NCBI RefSeq assembly: GCF_003435815.1
Contig: NZ_QTUV01000008.1
Location: forward strand, 62,001-126,000
DNA: 64,000 nucleotides
Direction: 5' to 3'
Origin: Dorea sp. AM10-31
GTDB taxonomy: Bacteria > Bacillota > Clostridia > Lachnospirales > Lachnospiraceae
Each line of letters starts with the position of its first letter. The stretch's first letter is position 1. This document shows, one piece after another, positions 44,260 to 52,012 of the stretch. The notes under the pieces are model-generated. The model worked only from the letters and a program-made list of their open reading frames with translations, was not told the origin of the DNA and ran no database searches. The translations under genes and the position numbers were made by a program.

Positions 44260-45068
44260 ATGACAGATATAAAAGAAGAAGTACAGAAGAATATTAAAGA
44301 ATTACAGCAGGTCAAGTTAGAATTAGAAGAAAAAATCAAGAATGAACCGGAAGGATCTCTTCGAATAAGCAGGTCGTCAGCAGGGAAACCTAGATATTAT
44401 CATAAATATATGAATAAGGATAATGAAACAGTGGATTCTTTTACAGGCGATGAACAATTGGTACAGAAGCTGGCGGAAAAGTCATACTATCATAAGATGT
44501 TATCCTGTGTGGAAAAAGAATTACAAGCGTTGAAAAACTTTGAAAAACATTACTTTCCTAAAAAAAGACGGATATTTACAGACAACTGTCACCTGAAAGA
44601 AAATCCTTTGTTGATGCAATTTATCTGCCAGAAGAATTACGTGCAGAACAATGGGAAAAGCAGCAGTGGAAAAAATATGACAAGTTCACTGATGGATTAC
44701 GATTTGAGACAGACAGAGGAGAAATTGTTCGCTCAAAATCAGAAATCATTATTGCCAATATGCTGAACAAGAAAGCAGATAATCTAAGTTATCGTTATGA
44801 AGCAGAGTTGTATCTAAAGAAAGCAAACAGAATTGTACATCCGGATTTTACGATTCTGAATAAGAAAAGTGAAAAGATATATTACTGGGAACATATTGGA
44901 ATGTTGGGAGACCAAATATATTCGAATGACTTTGTTAGAAAGGTAAATGACTATATAGAAGATGGGATTATACCCGGAAAACAGTTGATTCTTACTTATG
45001 AAACAAAGGACGAACCATTAAACATACAAGTGGTGAAAATACTGGTAGAAGAAATTGTGAAGAGTTGA
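44260..45068 (+). pseudogene. PD-(D/E)XK-like protein, split by a -1 frameshift at an A7 run
   Basis: The first frame (44260 to about 44566) encodes a coiled-coil start (IKEEVQKNIKELQQVKLELEE) and KPRYYHKYMNKD; after the A7 run at 44560-44566 the protein continues one frame back as TDIYRQLSPERKSFVDAIYL, EQWKKYDK-type residues, then VRSKSEIIIANML, VHPDFTILNK and YYWEHIGMLG, ending at 45068. The E...PDF...WEH pattern fits a PD-(D/E)XK-type nuclease fold, and I know similar uncharacterised proteins from Lachnospiraceae. One extra A repairs the gene; it may be phase-variable, decayed or a sequence error. Its ribosome site is an arm of array B. Confidence 0.65.
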
Positions 45069-45164
45069 ATTCTTAAATGGTTATATACCAAAGAAATTAT
45101 TGATCGGCGCAAAGTGATATATATGATATAATTCTTTTGGGTGAAAAATTGTAAAGGAAAGATT

Positions 45165-45347
45165 TATTTCAGTCGAGAAGACTCCCACATCTTTCATGTG
45201 GTGAGTAATAACAAATTTGTCTCAGTGGGAGTCCAATCTCCGACTTAGATAAACGCTCCGCGAGGATGCGCAGTGATTCTGTAATGAATTTGTCAGCTTA
45301 TGCTGACCAGAATCACGCACCAAGTCTCGCGGCTGCTCGACTTGAAT
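45165..45347. repeat. Nested foldback element, possible structured RNA or MITE/IS end
   Basis: Perfect helices nest inside one another: AGTCGAG (45171-45177) with CTCGACT (45336-45342) as closing stem; GACTCCCAC (45180-45188) with GTGGGAGTC (45225-45233), holding CCACAT/ATGTGG; CCGCGAG (45258-45264) with CTCGCGG (45326-45332), holding GTGATTCTG (45273-45281) with CAGAATCAC (45308-45316) and GTCAGC/GCTGAC (45292-45307). The CCCACAT-loop-ATGTGG piece resembles right ends of IS200/IS605 elements. No transposase is present. Confidence 0.6.
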
Positions 45348-45502
45348 AGTTCCCTTTGATGTTAGACAAAAATCATACATGATATCAGTTGGAGAAATAT
45401 ATTGCAAATAAATAATAATGTGTCATAATATGTCGGAGTGATTGGTTATGATGATTATACTGAAATAACGGAATAGTTTGCAAAAGAATTGAGGTGTGTC
45501 AG

Positions 45503-46474
45503 GTGGAGAAAGAAATTAAATTAGATCGAGTGATGGAACTTTTTTTTCGAGCAATGAAGGGCGAATCACTGTCTGTTCAACAGTTGGCTTTTGAATATAA
45601 TGTTTCAACTAGAAGCATTACAAGAGATATTAATTCACTAAAGGCTTTTCTTGCAGATCATGCAGATATTCTTGGATATGCAGAATTGGAATATTCAAGT
45701 ACAAATCATTGTTATTCATTGAAAATGGATCATTTTCTATCCAATAAGGAATTACTTGCAATTACAAAAGTGTTGATAGGAAGCAGAGCATTTAGCAGCG
45801 AGGAGTTGCTTGGAATTATTCAAAAATTAAAGGTGAATACGACTTCTGCAGACAGAATAAAACTGGAACAACTGATTTGCAAAGAAATATATCAATATGA
45901 TGAAGTTGGTTCGGACTGCCACAGTGTTATAGATAATCTCTGGAAAGTTACTGATTGTATAGAAAATAGAAATGTGATTACTATTACATATTACAAGATG
46001 AACCGGGATTTGGTTAAAAGAAAAATAAAACCAGTTTCCATTATGTTTAGCGAATATTATTTTTATTTAATAGGATATCGGTATGAAACAGATGTGTCTA
46101 ATATGCCAATATATTTTCGAGTTGATCGAATTGTAGACATAATAGTTCACCGTGAAAAATACGTCCTGTTAAAAGAGCAGAATATAGATGAAGGAATGCT
46201 TAGAAGAAAAAGTCAATTTATGTGGCCTGGTCCAACACGAAAAATTCGATTTGAATTTTCCGGACCATCCGTGCAGGCGATTCTTGATCGGATACCTACT
46301 GCAAAAGTAACAGACAGGCAAGCTGATAAGTCCATAATTGAAGCGGAAGTATTTGGTTCTGGAATAAAAATGTTTTTGTTAAGTCAGGGGGCTTGGGTGA
46401 AAGTATTAGCGCCGGATAAATTTGTAGAAGAGATGAAGTTGGAAATTGAAAAAATGCAAGAAATGTATAAATAG
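45503..46474 (+). CDS. WYL-domain transcriptional regulator
   Basis: Helix-turn-helix at the N-terminus (about 5-65: MELFFRAMKGESLSVQQLAFEYNVSTRSITRDINSL), then a WYL domain (about 140-215) with ITITYYKMN, PVSIMFSEYYFYLIGYR and YFRVDRI, and a C-terminal WCX extension. WYL proteins bind small ligands or nucleic acid and often regulate stress or defence genes. I chose GTG 45503, spaced 8 bases from GAGG, over GTG 45494. Its targets may be the neighbours, but no operator is obvious. Confidence 0.85.
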   Translation: MEKEIKLDRVMELFFRAMKGESLSVQQLAFEYNVSTRSITRDINSLKAFLADHADILGYAELEYSSTNHCYSLKMDHFLSNKELLAITKVLIGSRAFSSEELLGIIQKLKVNTTSADRIKLEQLICKEIYQYDEVGSDCHSVIDNLWKVTDCIENRNVITITYYKMNRDLVKRKIKPVSIMFSEYYFYLIGYRYETDVSNMPIYFRVDRIVDIIVHREKYVLLKEQNIDEGMLRRKSQFMWPGPTRKIRFEFSGPSVQAILDRIPTAKVTDRQADKSIIEAEVFGSGIKMFLLSQGAWVKVLAPDKFVEEMKLEIEKMQEMYK

Positions 46475-46488
46475 TATCTGAGAAAAGG

Positions 46489-46518
46489 AGAAGGCAAGAT
46501 TTGTTGCCTTCTTTTTTG
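46489..46518 (+). terminator. Terminator of the WYL regulator
   Basis: AGAAGGCAA (46489-46497), 6-base loop, TTGCCTTCT (46504-46512), then Ts. Group II intron sequence begins directly after the T-run. Confidence 0.85.
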
Positions 46519-46767
46519 TGTTTGCGCGCCATGGGCGCGCTCTAACGGGTGCAAGTCCCGAACATGCCCAGATAGTGGGAAGTGTATAGCCGAACAGCAA
46601 GGGTGTCTATCGCGAGGTAGAATCTGAAGGAAGCTGTAAGCAAATCTCTGGTCCGACGAACAGAAATCGCATATAAGGCTAAGTTGATTGAACCGCCGTA
46701 TACGGAATCGTACGTACGGTGGTGTGAGAGGTCGGGAAAATTTATTTAATTTTCCCTCCTACTCGAT
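46519..46767 (+). ncRNA. ORF-less group II intron remnant
   Basis: Starts near GCGCGCCATGGGCGCGC and continues with domain I landmarks CTCTAACGGGTGCAAGTCCC, AGATAGTGGGAAG, GAATCTGAAGGAAGC, AAATCTCTGGTC and GAACAGAAATCGCATA. It then jumps to domain V (GAACCGCCGTATACGG, loop, CGTACGTACGGTGGTG) and domain VI, ending CCTACTCGAT at 46767. Domains II-IV and the reverse-transcriptase gene (normally about 1.7-2 kb) are missing, so it cannot move by itself; domain V is intact, so splicing with help from another intron's protein cannot be excluded. Confidence 0.85.
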
Positions 46768-46888
46768 TGTGGAAGTAACAGATAATTTAAAAGAAAAGTA
46801 AAATTTAATTTTAATCAGACATAAATTGTCTGGGCATCTTGTTAAGATAAGAAAAAAAGATACAAGTGGATAAAACCAAAGTCAATTA

Positions 46889-47092
46889 TCAAGAATCCGT
46901 TTTTTCAAACAAATCGCCTATTGGGCAATTAAGAATACGACTTAATGCATCAAGGTTTTCAAAACGGATGGAGTTGGTTTGATTTGTTACCATGCGATTA
47001 AAATTTTGGTAACTTAAATTCATCTGTTTATAAAGCCAGTATTTTGTATGATTTTGTTCTTTTAAAATATCTAAAACTCGTAATCGTACCAT
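46889..47092 (-). CDS. Small XRE-family HTH regulator
   Basis: 67-residue Cro/C1-type protein: RLRVLDILKEQNHTKYWLYKQMNLSYQNFNRM is helix 1 to recognition helix, followed by FENLDALSRILNCPIGDLFE, the common XRE C-terminal pattern. A consensus AGGAGGAAAATC precedes the ATG on the minus strand. It is divergent from a zinc-ribbon membrane protein gene; the shared region holds a palindromic operator, so it probably represses itself and that operon. Confidence 0.85.
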   Translation of the reverse strand: MVRLRVLDILKEQNHTKYWLYKQMNLSYQNFNRMVTNQTNSIRFENLDALSRILNCPIGDLFEKTDS

Positions 47093-47136
47093 GATTTTCC
47101 TCCTGCTATTTTACAATTATATAAGAAAAAATCTTA

Positions 47137-47165
47137 TTGAATAACTTATGTATAAGTTATATAAT
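47137..47165 (+). promoter_or_regulatory. Promoter of the zinc-ribbon operon with internal palindromic operator
   Basis: -35 TTGAAT (47137-47142), 17-bp spacer, -10 TATAAT (47160-47165). The palindrome ATAACTTAT (47141-47149), spacer GT, ATAAGTTAT (47152-47160) fills the spacer exactly. Confidence 0.7.
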
Positions 47166-47292
47166 GCATACATGAGATATATGCAGGAGAAAAGAAAGAG
47201 GTCGCATTGAAAAAGAGGGATTCATTAAGTGGCAAATGATGCGATTTTAATGCAAACTAAAAAAAGGAGGGAAATGATAGATTATTTCTATC

Positions 47293-48132
47293 ATGAAAAA
47301 GAAAATGGATTATATTAAGAAAATTACAAAAGAACCACGTTCGATCATTGCAATTGTAAACATTATAAGTTTCTTTCTGCCGTGGATTTCATTTGATGTA
47401 TCGGTAAGTGCTTTTGGAGTGGGTGCTGATTATTCTACGAGTATTACAGGTTTTGGTATGATATCTTATTCTGTATTTGGAGTTTTATTTTATATTATGC
47501 CGATTATCATAATAGCTATTCCTTTTGTGAAGGCACTTAAAGAATATGAGAAATATCTTTATCTGATATTGCCAATCTGGTCAATAGTTGCAATGTTTAT
47601 CACATGTTCTATCTTGAAACCAGCACAGGTAGAAGTGACTTTAGTTGATAATTCTTTAAAGATTCCTAAATTAATAGGATTTTGGATCGCCTTACTTTGT
47701 AACGTGTTGATTCTTGTCATCACAATATTAAAAAAGAAGGGAGTAATGTCCGCTTCTTCTAATGAGACGAATAATAATCTTAAGAATATAAATGTTAAAA
47801 ATATTTCTAATGTTGCTCGTGAAATAGGAGCATCTATACAATCCTCTGCATTTGTCGAGTGTAAAAAGTGTGGAAATAAAATTCAGCGTGGCAAAAAGTT
47901 TTGCCCTAACTGTGGTGAAAAAATAGTTGTTGAACAGAAAATAGTGAAAAAATATCAATGTTCACAGTGTGGAAGAAAAGCATCAGCGAATGAAAAATTT
48001 TGTTCAGAGTGTGGAGCGCCGATCAAAGAATATGTGATATCAACAACATGCCCTAATTGTGGGGGAAAAGTATCGAGTGATGCAGCATTCTGTTCTTCAT
48101 GTGGAGCGAAAATAGAGAGAGGTGAAGAATAG
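47293..48132 (+). CDS. Membrane protein with three C-terminal zinc ribbons
   Basis: 279 residues. The N-terminal half has about four membrane helices (IIAIVNIISFFLPWISF, YSVFGVLFYIMPIIIIAIPF, LPIWSIVAMFITCS, FWIALLCNVLILVITIL). The cytosolic tail carries three CxxC...CxxC zinc ribbons: CKKCGN...CPNCGE, CSQCGR...CSECGA, CPNCGG...CSSCGA. No enzymatic motif. Such fusions are common in Firmicutes and are unassigned. The stop lies 1 base before the next start, so the two proteins are co-translated. Confidence 0.75.
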   Translation: MKKKMDYIKKITKEPRSIIAIVNIISFFLPWISFDVSVSAFGVGADYSTSITGFGMISYSVFGVLFYIMPIIIIAIPFVKALKEYEKYLYLILPIWSIVAMFITCSILKPAQVEVTLVDNSLKIPKLIGFWIALLCNVLILVITILKKKGVMSASSNETNNNLKNINVKNISNVAREIGASIQSSAFVECKKCGNKIQRGKKFCPNCGEKIVVEQKIVKKYQCSQCGRKASANEKFCSECGAPIKEYVISTTCPNCGGKVSSDAAFCSSCGAKIERGEE

Positions 48133-48133
48133 T

Positions 48134-49231
48134 ATGAAATGGTGTAGTAATTGTGGGGCGCAGTTGGAGAAAAATGAAAAATATTGTCCGGAATGCGGAG
48201 CCAGGCAGAAGTTAGAGGATTATGAGGAGAAAGGTAAAAAGAAAGCTGCGAATGGAGCCTCTAAAAAAGGAAAGATAACCATACTTTGCATAGTAGTGAT
48301 TATGATAGTTGTGGCTGTCGCGGGAATTAATTATTTACAGAACCAAAAGGCAAAAGCTGAAGAAAGAGAAAATCTGACAAAGTTTATAAAAACTGCGGAA
48401 TGGCCATTTGATACCGAATCAGATAACAAATATAGCACCTACACAATGCGAAAGAATAAAGATGTAATAGTGTTTGATGCCATTAAGAATAAAAATAAAG
48501 ATTCATTTATCGATGGATTTGCATCGGATGATAAGGGAAATGAATATATTATGTGTAGTTCAATTGATGGCGAAGATACGCATGCAGTATTTCAGGCCTC
48601 ACAAAAAGAACATTGTTTAGATTTGCTGGTTTATATTGATAAAGAGGATAATTATTATTTTGAAGGTGGAAAATGGAATAAATTATATAATTATCTAAAC
48701 AAATACAAACCGGATTATTCTACGGAAGAAAAGGATGAGACAAGTAATAAATCGGATGATAAAAAAGATGATTTGGAAAAGGAAGTAAACGATAATCAAA
48801 ATTCTTCATGTGAGACCTCGCAAAATAAGGAAGCACTTGAAGAAAAAGCAAAGGAAAAACAAAGAAAGGAAGCTGCAGCTAAGCAGAAGCAACAGCAGGA
48901 TGGATTTATTTTAAAATACAGTACAGAATATCTTAATCTGGACACAGAAAATGATCATACAACTATCAGAGTGACTCCTACTTTAGAAAAAGAAGTTAAA
49001 ATTGATATTCATATTCCGGACTATGATGATTTTGAGTATTATGGAAATGTAATAAATTCAAAAACGGTCGATTTTAAGCTTGATGCAGGAGAAACTATTC
49101 GAATGGTATGGACAGATAAGAATAATTTTGAGGTCCATGCGATAAATGGCTTTGCAGATGACACAATACATCTGGTTAGACAATTGTGTTATGCATTGAA
49201 TGATCAAAAATATAATTTGAATGCAAGTTAA
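48134..49231 (+). CDS. Zinc-ribbon single-pass membrane protein with extracellular domain
   Basis: 365 residues. N-terminal zinc ribbon CSNCGA...CPECGA (4-24), a basic region, one membrane helix (about 54-72, ITILCIVVIMIVVAVAGINY), a first extracellular domain (about 85-195), then a low-complexity Lys/Glu/Gln linker (about 205-255) and a second small beta-rich domain. I chose ATG 48134, with AGAGAGGTGAAG upstream, over GTG 48122. The shared ribbon suggests that it assembles with the preceding protein. Function unknown. Confidence 0.7.
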   Translation: MKWCSNCGAQLEKNEKYCPECGARQKLEDYEEKGKKKAANGASKKGKITILCIVVIMIVVAVAGINYLQNQKAKAEERENLTKFIKTAEWPFDTESDNKYSTYTMRKNKDVIVFDAIKNKNKDSFIDGFASDDKGNEYIMCSSIDGEDTHAVFQASQKEHCLDLLVYIDKEDNYYFEGGKWNKLYNYLNKYKPDYSTEEKDETSNKSDDKKDDLEKEVNDNQNSSCETSQNKEALEEKAKEKQRKEAAAKQKQQQDGFILKYSTEYLNLDTENDHTTIRVTPTLEKEVKIDIHIPDYDDFEYYGNVINSKTVDFKLDAGETIRMVWTDKNNFEVHAINGFADDTIHLVRQLCYALNDQKYNLNAS

Positions 49232-49306
49232 AAAGTGCATTCTATAATTATTACGTGGTAATGCAATCACAAAAAATAATATTACAAGAAATGGGAGGAA
49301 GGAAAA

Positions 49307-49981
49307 GTGAAAAAGAAGATGCATTTAAAAGTTGTAAAGTGTTTAGCAACTTTATGTTTGGCGATTGGAATATTTGGGATATGTGGACTAAATGTTCATG
49401 CAGAGTCTGCTGCGTTAAAGAAAGGAAGCAATACCGCTGCTGTGAATATTTCAAAAGATGGATGGACAATGACAGCAGCTTTCCGGAAAAGCAACAGCTC
49501 TCATATTATGAAGACAAAACTATACGGAACACGGTTTCAAGGTCATATGTGGTGGGAAGATAAAAATGGCGAAGAAACAGTTAAGATTTATTATAAATCA
49601 GGGAAGATTAATAAGATCAAAGCGAAGTTTTCCAAAAAGTCACAGAAGAAATACAACGGTGTGTACAAAGTTTATAATGTAATCAAAGCTCCTAAATTAT
49701 CAGCGATAAAAGAAAAAGGTCCATATCCATATGGGGATGGTGTGATATATTCAGTGACATGGAGTAAAGTATCTGGAGCAAAAGGGTATCAGTGTAAGGT
49801 ATCGGCTTTAGCTGGTGAATGGTGGAACATGTATGTTAAAAGATCAACATCGCATAGATCCGCCAGTGTAGAAGGATCTGATATTGAGAAAGTTAAATTC
49901 AAAGTTCGTGCTTATAAAAAGGTAAATGGAATTTCAGTATATGGACCCTGGTCTAATACACGTTCAAAAAAATGTTGGTAA
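49307..49981 (+). CDS. Secreted protein with fibronectin-type-III-like domain
   Basis: 224 residues from GTG 49307, preceded by GGGAGGAAGG. Signal peptide about 1-31 (CLATLCLAIGIFGICGLNVHA, cleavage after HAES region). The central part is Lys/Gly-rich, and the C-terminus (YSVTWSKVSGAKGYQCKV, then KVKFKVRAYKKVNG and YGPWSN) has the pattern of an Fn3-like repeat common in clostridial surface proteins. There is no sortase motif. It is the third gene of the zinc-ribbon cluster and may act outside the cell with the preceding membrane proteins; this is inference. Confidence 0.65.
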   Translation: MKKKMHLKVVKCLATLCLAIGIFGICGLNVHAESAALKKGSNTAAVNISKDGWTMTAAFRKSNSSHIMKTKLYGTRFQGHMWWEDKNGEETVKIYYKSGKINKIKAKFSKKSQKKYNGVYKVYNVIKAPKLSAIKEKGPYPYGDGVIYSVTWSKVSGAKGYQCKVSALAGEWWNMYVKRSTSHRSASVEGSDIEKVKFKVRAYKKVNGISVYGPWSNTRSKKCW

Positions 49982-50038
49982 TATAGCAATGGATTTTTAG
50001 ATATGATGAGTTAGTAAAAAATAGATGGAAATAAGAAT

Positions 50039-50081
50039 ACCGCTGAATATGAGGTTAATGACTGATATTCAGCGGTGTTTT
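50039..50081 (+). terminator. Terminator closing the zinc-ribbon cluster
   Basis: ACCGCTGAATAT (50039-50050), 14-base loop, ATATTCAGCGGT (50065-50076), then GTTTTG. Confidence 0.85.
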
Positions 50082-50149
50082 GCAAAATGACAATTACAAA
50101 ATATAAGGTTGAAATTGTTTATTCTATTGCAGAATAATATCTAAACAGA

Positions 50150-50178
50150 TTGACATTCCCCGCAAAATTAGGCACAAT
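50150..50178 (+). promoter_or_regulatory. Promoter of the tautomerase-NSS operon
   Basis: -35 TTGACA (50150-50155), 17-bp spacer, -10 CACAAT (50173-50178). Confidence 0.55.
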
Positions 50179-50249
50179 AGAAAGCAGACGATATCGTTTG
50201 CTTACATGCAAAACGGGTATAAGAATAAAAAAACAAGGAGGATAATATT

Positions 50250-50471
50250 ATGCCACATATCGATGTTAAAATGTTTCCGGGAAGAAATGATGAAATTAAG
50301 AAGAATCTTGCAGAGAAGTTATTAAAGACTGCAGCAGAGGAACTTCAGATTCCGGCAGAGAACCTGTCAGTTTCGGTAGAGGATGTAGATCCGAAGAAAT
50401 GGAATGAAGAAGTCGGTGCAGCAACACCGGATGACAAAATTTATGCCGGAAAGATGTTCCGTGCAGAGTAA
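50250..50471 (+). CDS. 4-oxalocrotonate tautomerase-family protein
   Basis: 73-residue protein that begins Met-Pro-His; after Met removal Pro1 would be the catalytic base of the tautomerase superfamily. Beta-alpha-beta pattern: HIDVKMFPGR, a helix DEIKKNLAEKLLKTAAEEL, then LSVSVEDVDPKKWNEEV. Substrate unknown. A consensus ACAAGGAGG precedes the start. The NSS transporter starts 22 bases after its stop, suggesting an operon. Confidence 0.75.
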   Translation: MPHIDVKMFPGRNDEIKKNLAEKLLKTAAEELQIPAENLSVSVEDVDPKKWNEEVGAATPDDKIYAGKMFRAE

Positions 50472-50493
50472 TGCACGGATTAGGGAATGAGGT

Positions 50494-51816
50494 ATGAATA
50501 AGAGAGAGTCGTTTAGCAGTAGGTGGGGATTTATCTGCGCCTGCATTGGCTCTGCCGTAGGAATGGGCAATATCTGGATGTTTCCGACCAGAGTGTCGCT
50601 GTACGGTGGAGGATCTTTCCTGATTCCGTATTTTCTGTTTGTGATTTTGATCGGTTCTACCGGCGTGATCGGTGAGATGAGTTTTGGAAGGGCTGCAAAG
50701 TCCGGACCGATCGATGCATTTGGAATCGCATGTGAGAAAAGAGGAAGAAGGAAGATCGGAGAAGCACTGGGAATGATCCCGGTGATCGGATCTCTTGCTA
50801 TGGCAATCGGATATACGGTTGTTATGGGCTGGATTTTGAAATACGCTGTAGGAACATTTACCGGAGCAACGTTAGAGCCGGAAAATGTCGAGGCATTTGG
50901 TGCAAAGTTTGGACAGATGGCATCTGCATTTGGAAATAATTTATGGCAGATCATTGCACTGGCTGCATGTATGCTGATTCTGATGCTTGGCGTCGGAAGT
51001 GGAATTGAAAAAGCAAACAAAGTTATGATGCCAATATTCTTCGCATTGTTTGTGATACTTGGGATTTATGTAGCATTTCAGCCGGGGGCATCAGCCGGAT
51101 ATCATTACATATTCCGGATCGATCCAAAAGCATTCAGTGATCCGGCAACATGGATCTTTGCATTGGGACAGGCGTTCTTTTCCCTGTCTGTAGCAGGAAA
51201 CGGAACGTTGATCTATGGATCGTATCTGTCAGATGAAGAAGACATTCCGGCATCTGCGGGAAGAGTAGCATTCTTTGATACGATTGCGGCAATTCTTGCG
51301 GCGCTGGTGATCATTCCGGCGATGGCAACAACAGGTGCACAGCTGAATCAGGGCGGACCGGGACTTTTATTTATTTTCCTGCCGAATCTGATTAAGACCA
51401 TGCCGGGCGGGCCGGTGATCGCAATTATTTTCTTCGTGGCAGTATTGCTTGCAGGTATGACATCGCTGATCAATCTCTACGAAGCACCGATTGCTACCGT
51501 GCAGGAGAAACTGCATTTGTCACGTGTTCCGGCATGCGGTGTGATCGCAGTGGTCGGTGTGATTGTTTCGCTGGTAATCCAGGGAATTGTGTCACAGTGG
51601 ATGGACGTTTTATCCGTATATATCTGTCCGCTCGGAGCAGGACTTGCAGGCATCATGTTCTTCTGGGTATGCGGTAAGAAATATGTAGAAGCCCAGGTGA
51701 ACCTTGGAAGAGAGAAGGACTATCGCGCTTCTTTCTATACAATTTGTAAATATGTATATGTACCGGTGTGTTTCATTGTGTTGATTCTTGGAATTGCACT
51801 TGGAGGTATCGGATAA
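50494..51816 (+). CDS. Sodium-dependent transporter, NSS/SNF family
   Basis: 440-residue LeuT-fold symporter with about 11-12 helices. The N-terminus SSRWGFICACIGSAVGMGNIWMFP holds the unwound helix 1 and sodium-site residues; GEMSFGRAAKSG and the GQAFFSLSVAGNGTLIYGSY helix 6 region are typical. Bacterial members carry amino acids such as tryptophan, tyrosine or hydrophobic residues with sodium; the substrate here is not evident. Its gene is closed by a perfect 38-bp palindromic terminator. Confidence 0.92.
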   Translation: MNKRESFSSRWGFICACIGSAVGMGNIWMFPTRVSLYGGGSFLIPYFLFVILIGSTGVIGEMSFGRAAKSGPIDAFGIACEKRGRRKIGEALGMIPVIGSLAMAIGYTVVMGWILKYAVGTFTGATLEPENVEAFGAKFGQMASAFGNNLWQIIALAACMLILMLGVGSGIEKANKVMMPIFFALFVILGIYVAFQPGASAGYHYIFRIDPKAFSDPATWIFALGQAFFSLSVAGNGTLIYGSYLSDEEDIPASAGRVAFFDTIAAILAALVIIPAMATTGAQLNQGGPGLLFIFLPNLIKTMPGGPVIAIIFFVAVLLAGMTSLINLYEAPIATVQEKLHLSRVPACGVIAVVGVIVSLVIQGIVSQWMDVLSVYICPLGAGLAGIMFFWVCGKKYVEAQVNLGREKDYRASFYTICKYVYVPVCFIVLILGIALGGIG

Positions 51817-51820
51817 GAAG

Positions 51821-51858
51821 AAAAGGTCTGTGAAAATATATATTTTCACAGACCTTTT
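51821..51858. terminator. Perfect 38-bp palindrome, bidirectional terminator
   Basis: AAAAGGTCTGTGAAAATAT (51821-51839) followed directly by its exact reverse complement (51840-51858). The ends supply a T-run on each strand. Confidence 0.9.
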
Positions 51859-51914
51859 CCTATGCCAAAGGAAATTACTCCGTAATGTTCCTGTGACATA
51901 GAAAGCTTTCCGGG

Positions 51915-51940
51915 AAAGATTGTGCCGAGACACAATCTTT
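51915..51940 (+). other. 10-bp hairpin before the ABC operon promoter
   Basis: AAAGATTGTG (51915-51924), loop CCGAGA, CACAATCTTT (51931-51940). Perfect; it probably insulates the promoter that follows. Confidence 0.7.
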
Positions 51941-51944
51941 ATAC

Positions 51945-51973
51945 TTGACAAAAAAGTTAGTGCGAACTAACAT
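51945..51973 (+). promoter_or_regulatory. ABC operon promoter with palindromic operator
   Basis: -35 TTGACA (51945-51950), 17-bp spacer, -10 TAACAT (51968-51973). GTTAGT (51956-51961), GCGA, ACTAAC (51966-51971) is an inverted repeat covering spacer and -10, typical for a MarR or TetR-type repressor. No such regulator gene lies next to it in this window. Confidence 0.65.
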
Positions 51974-52012
51974 AAAAATGAGAAACAAAATCAAAATCCA
52001 GGGAGGGATGAG

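Noticed and set aside
43731..44339. Long repetitive reading frames on both strands over the 42-bp arrays
   Set aside because: Open only because the unit length is divisible by three; no ribosome sites, and the products are pure repeats (14-residue units).
44554..44570. Programmed -1 ribosomal frameshift
   Set aside because: The codons before the A-run (CCT AAA AAA) do not form an X XXY YYZ heptamer, since tandem slippage would need a T to pair as A; tract-length change or transcriptional slippage fits better.
45222..45407. 61-residue minus-strand frame
   Set aside because: It lies within the nested foldback element; composition follows the inverted repeats.
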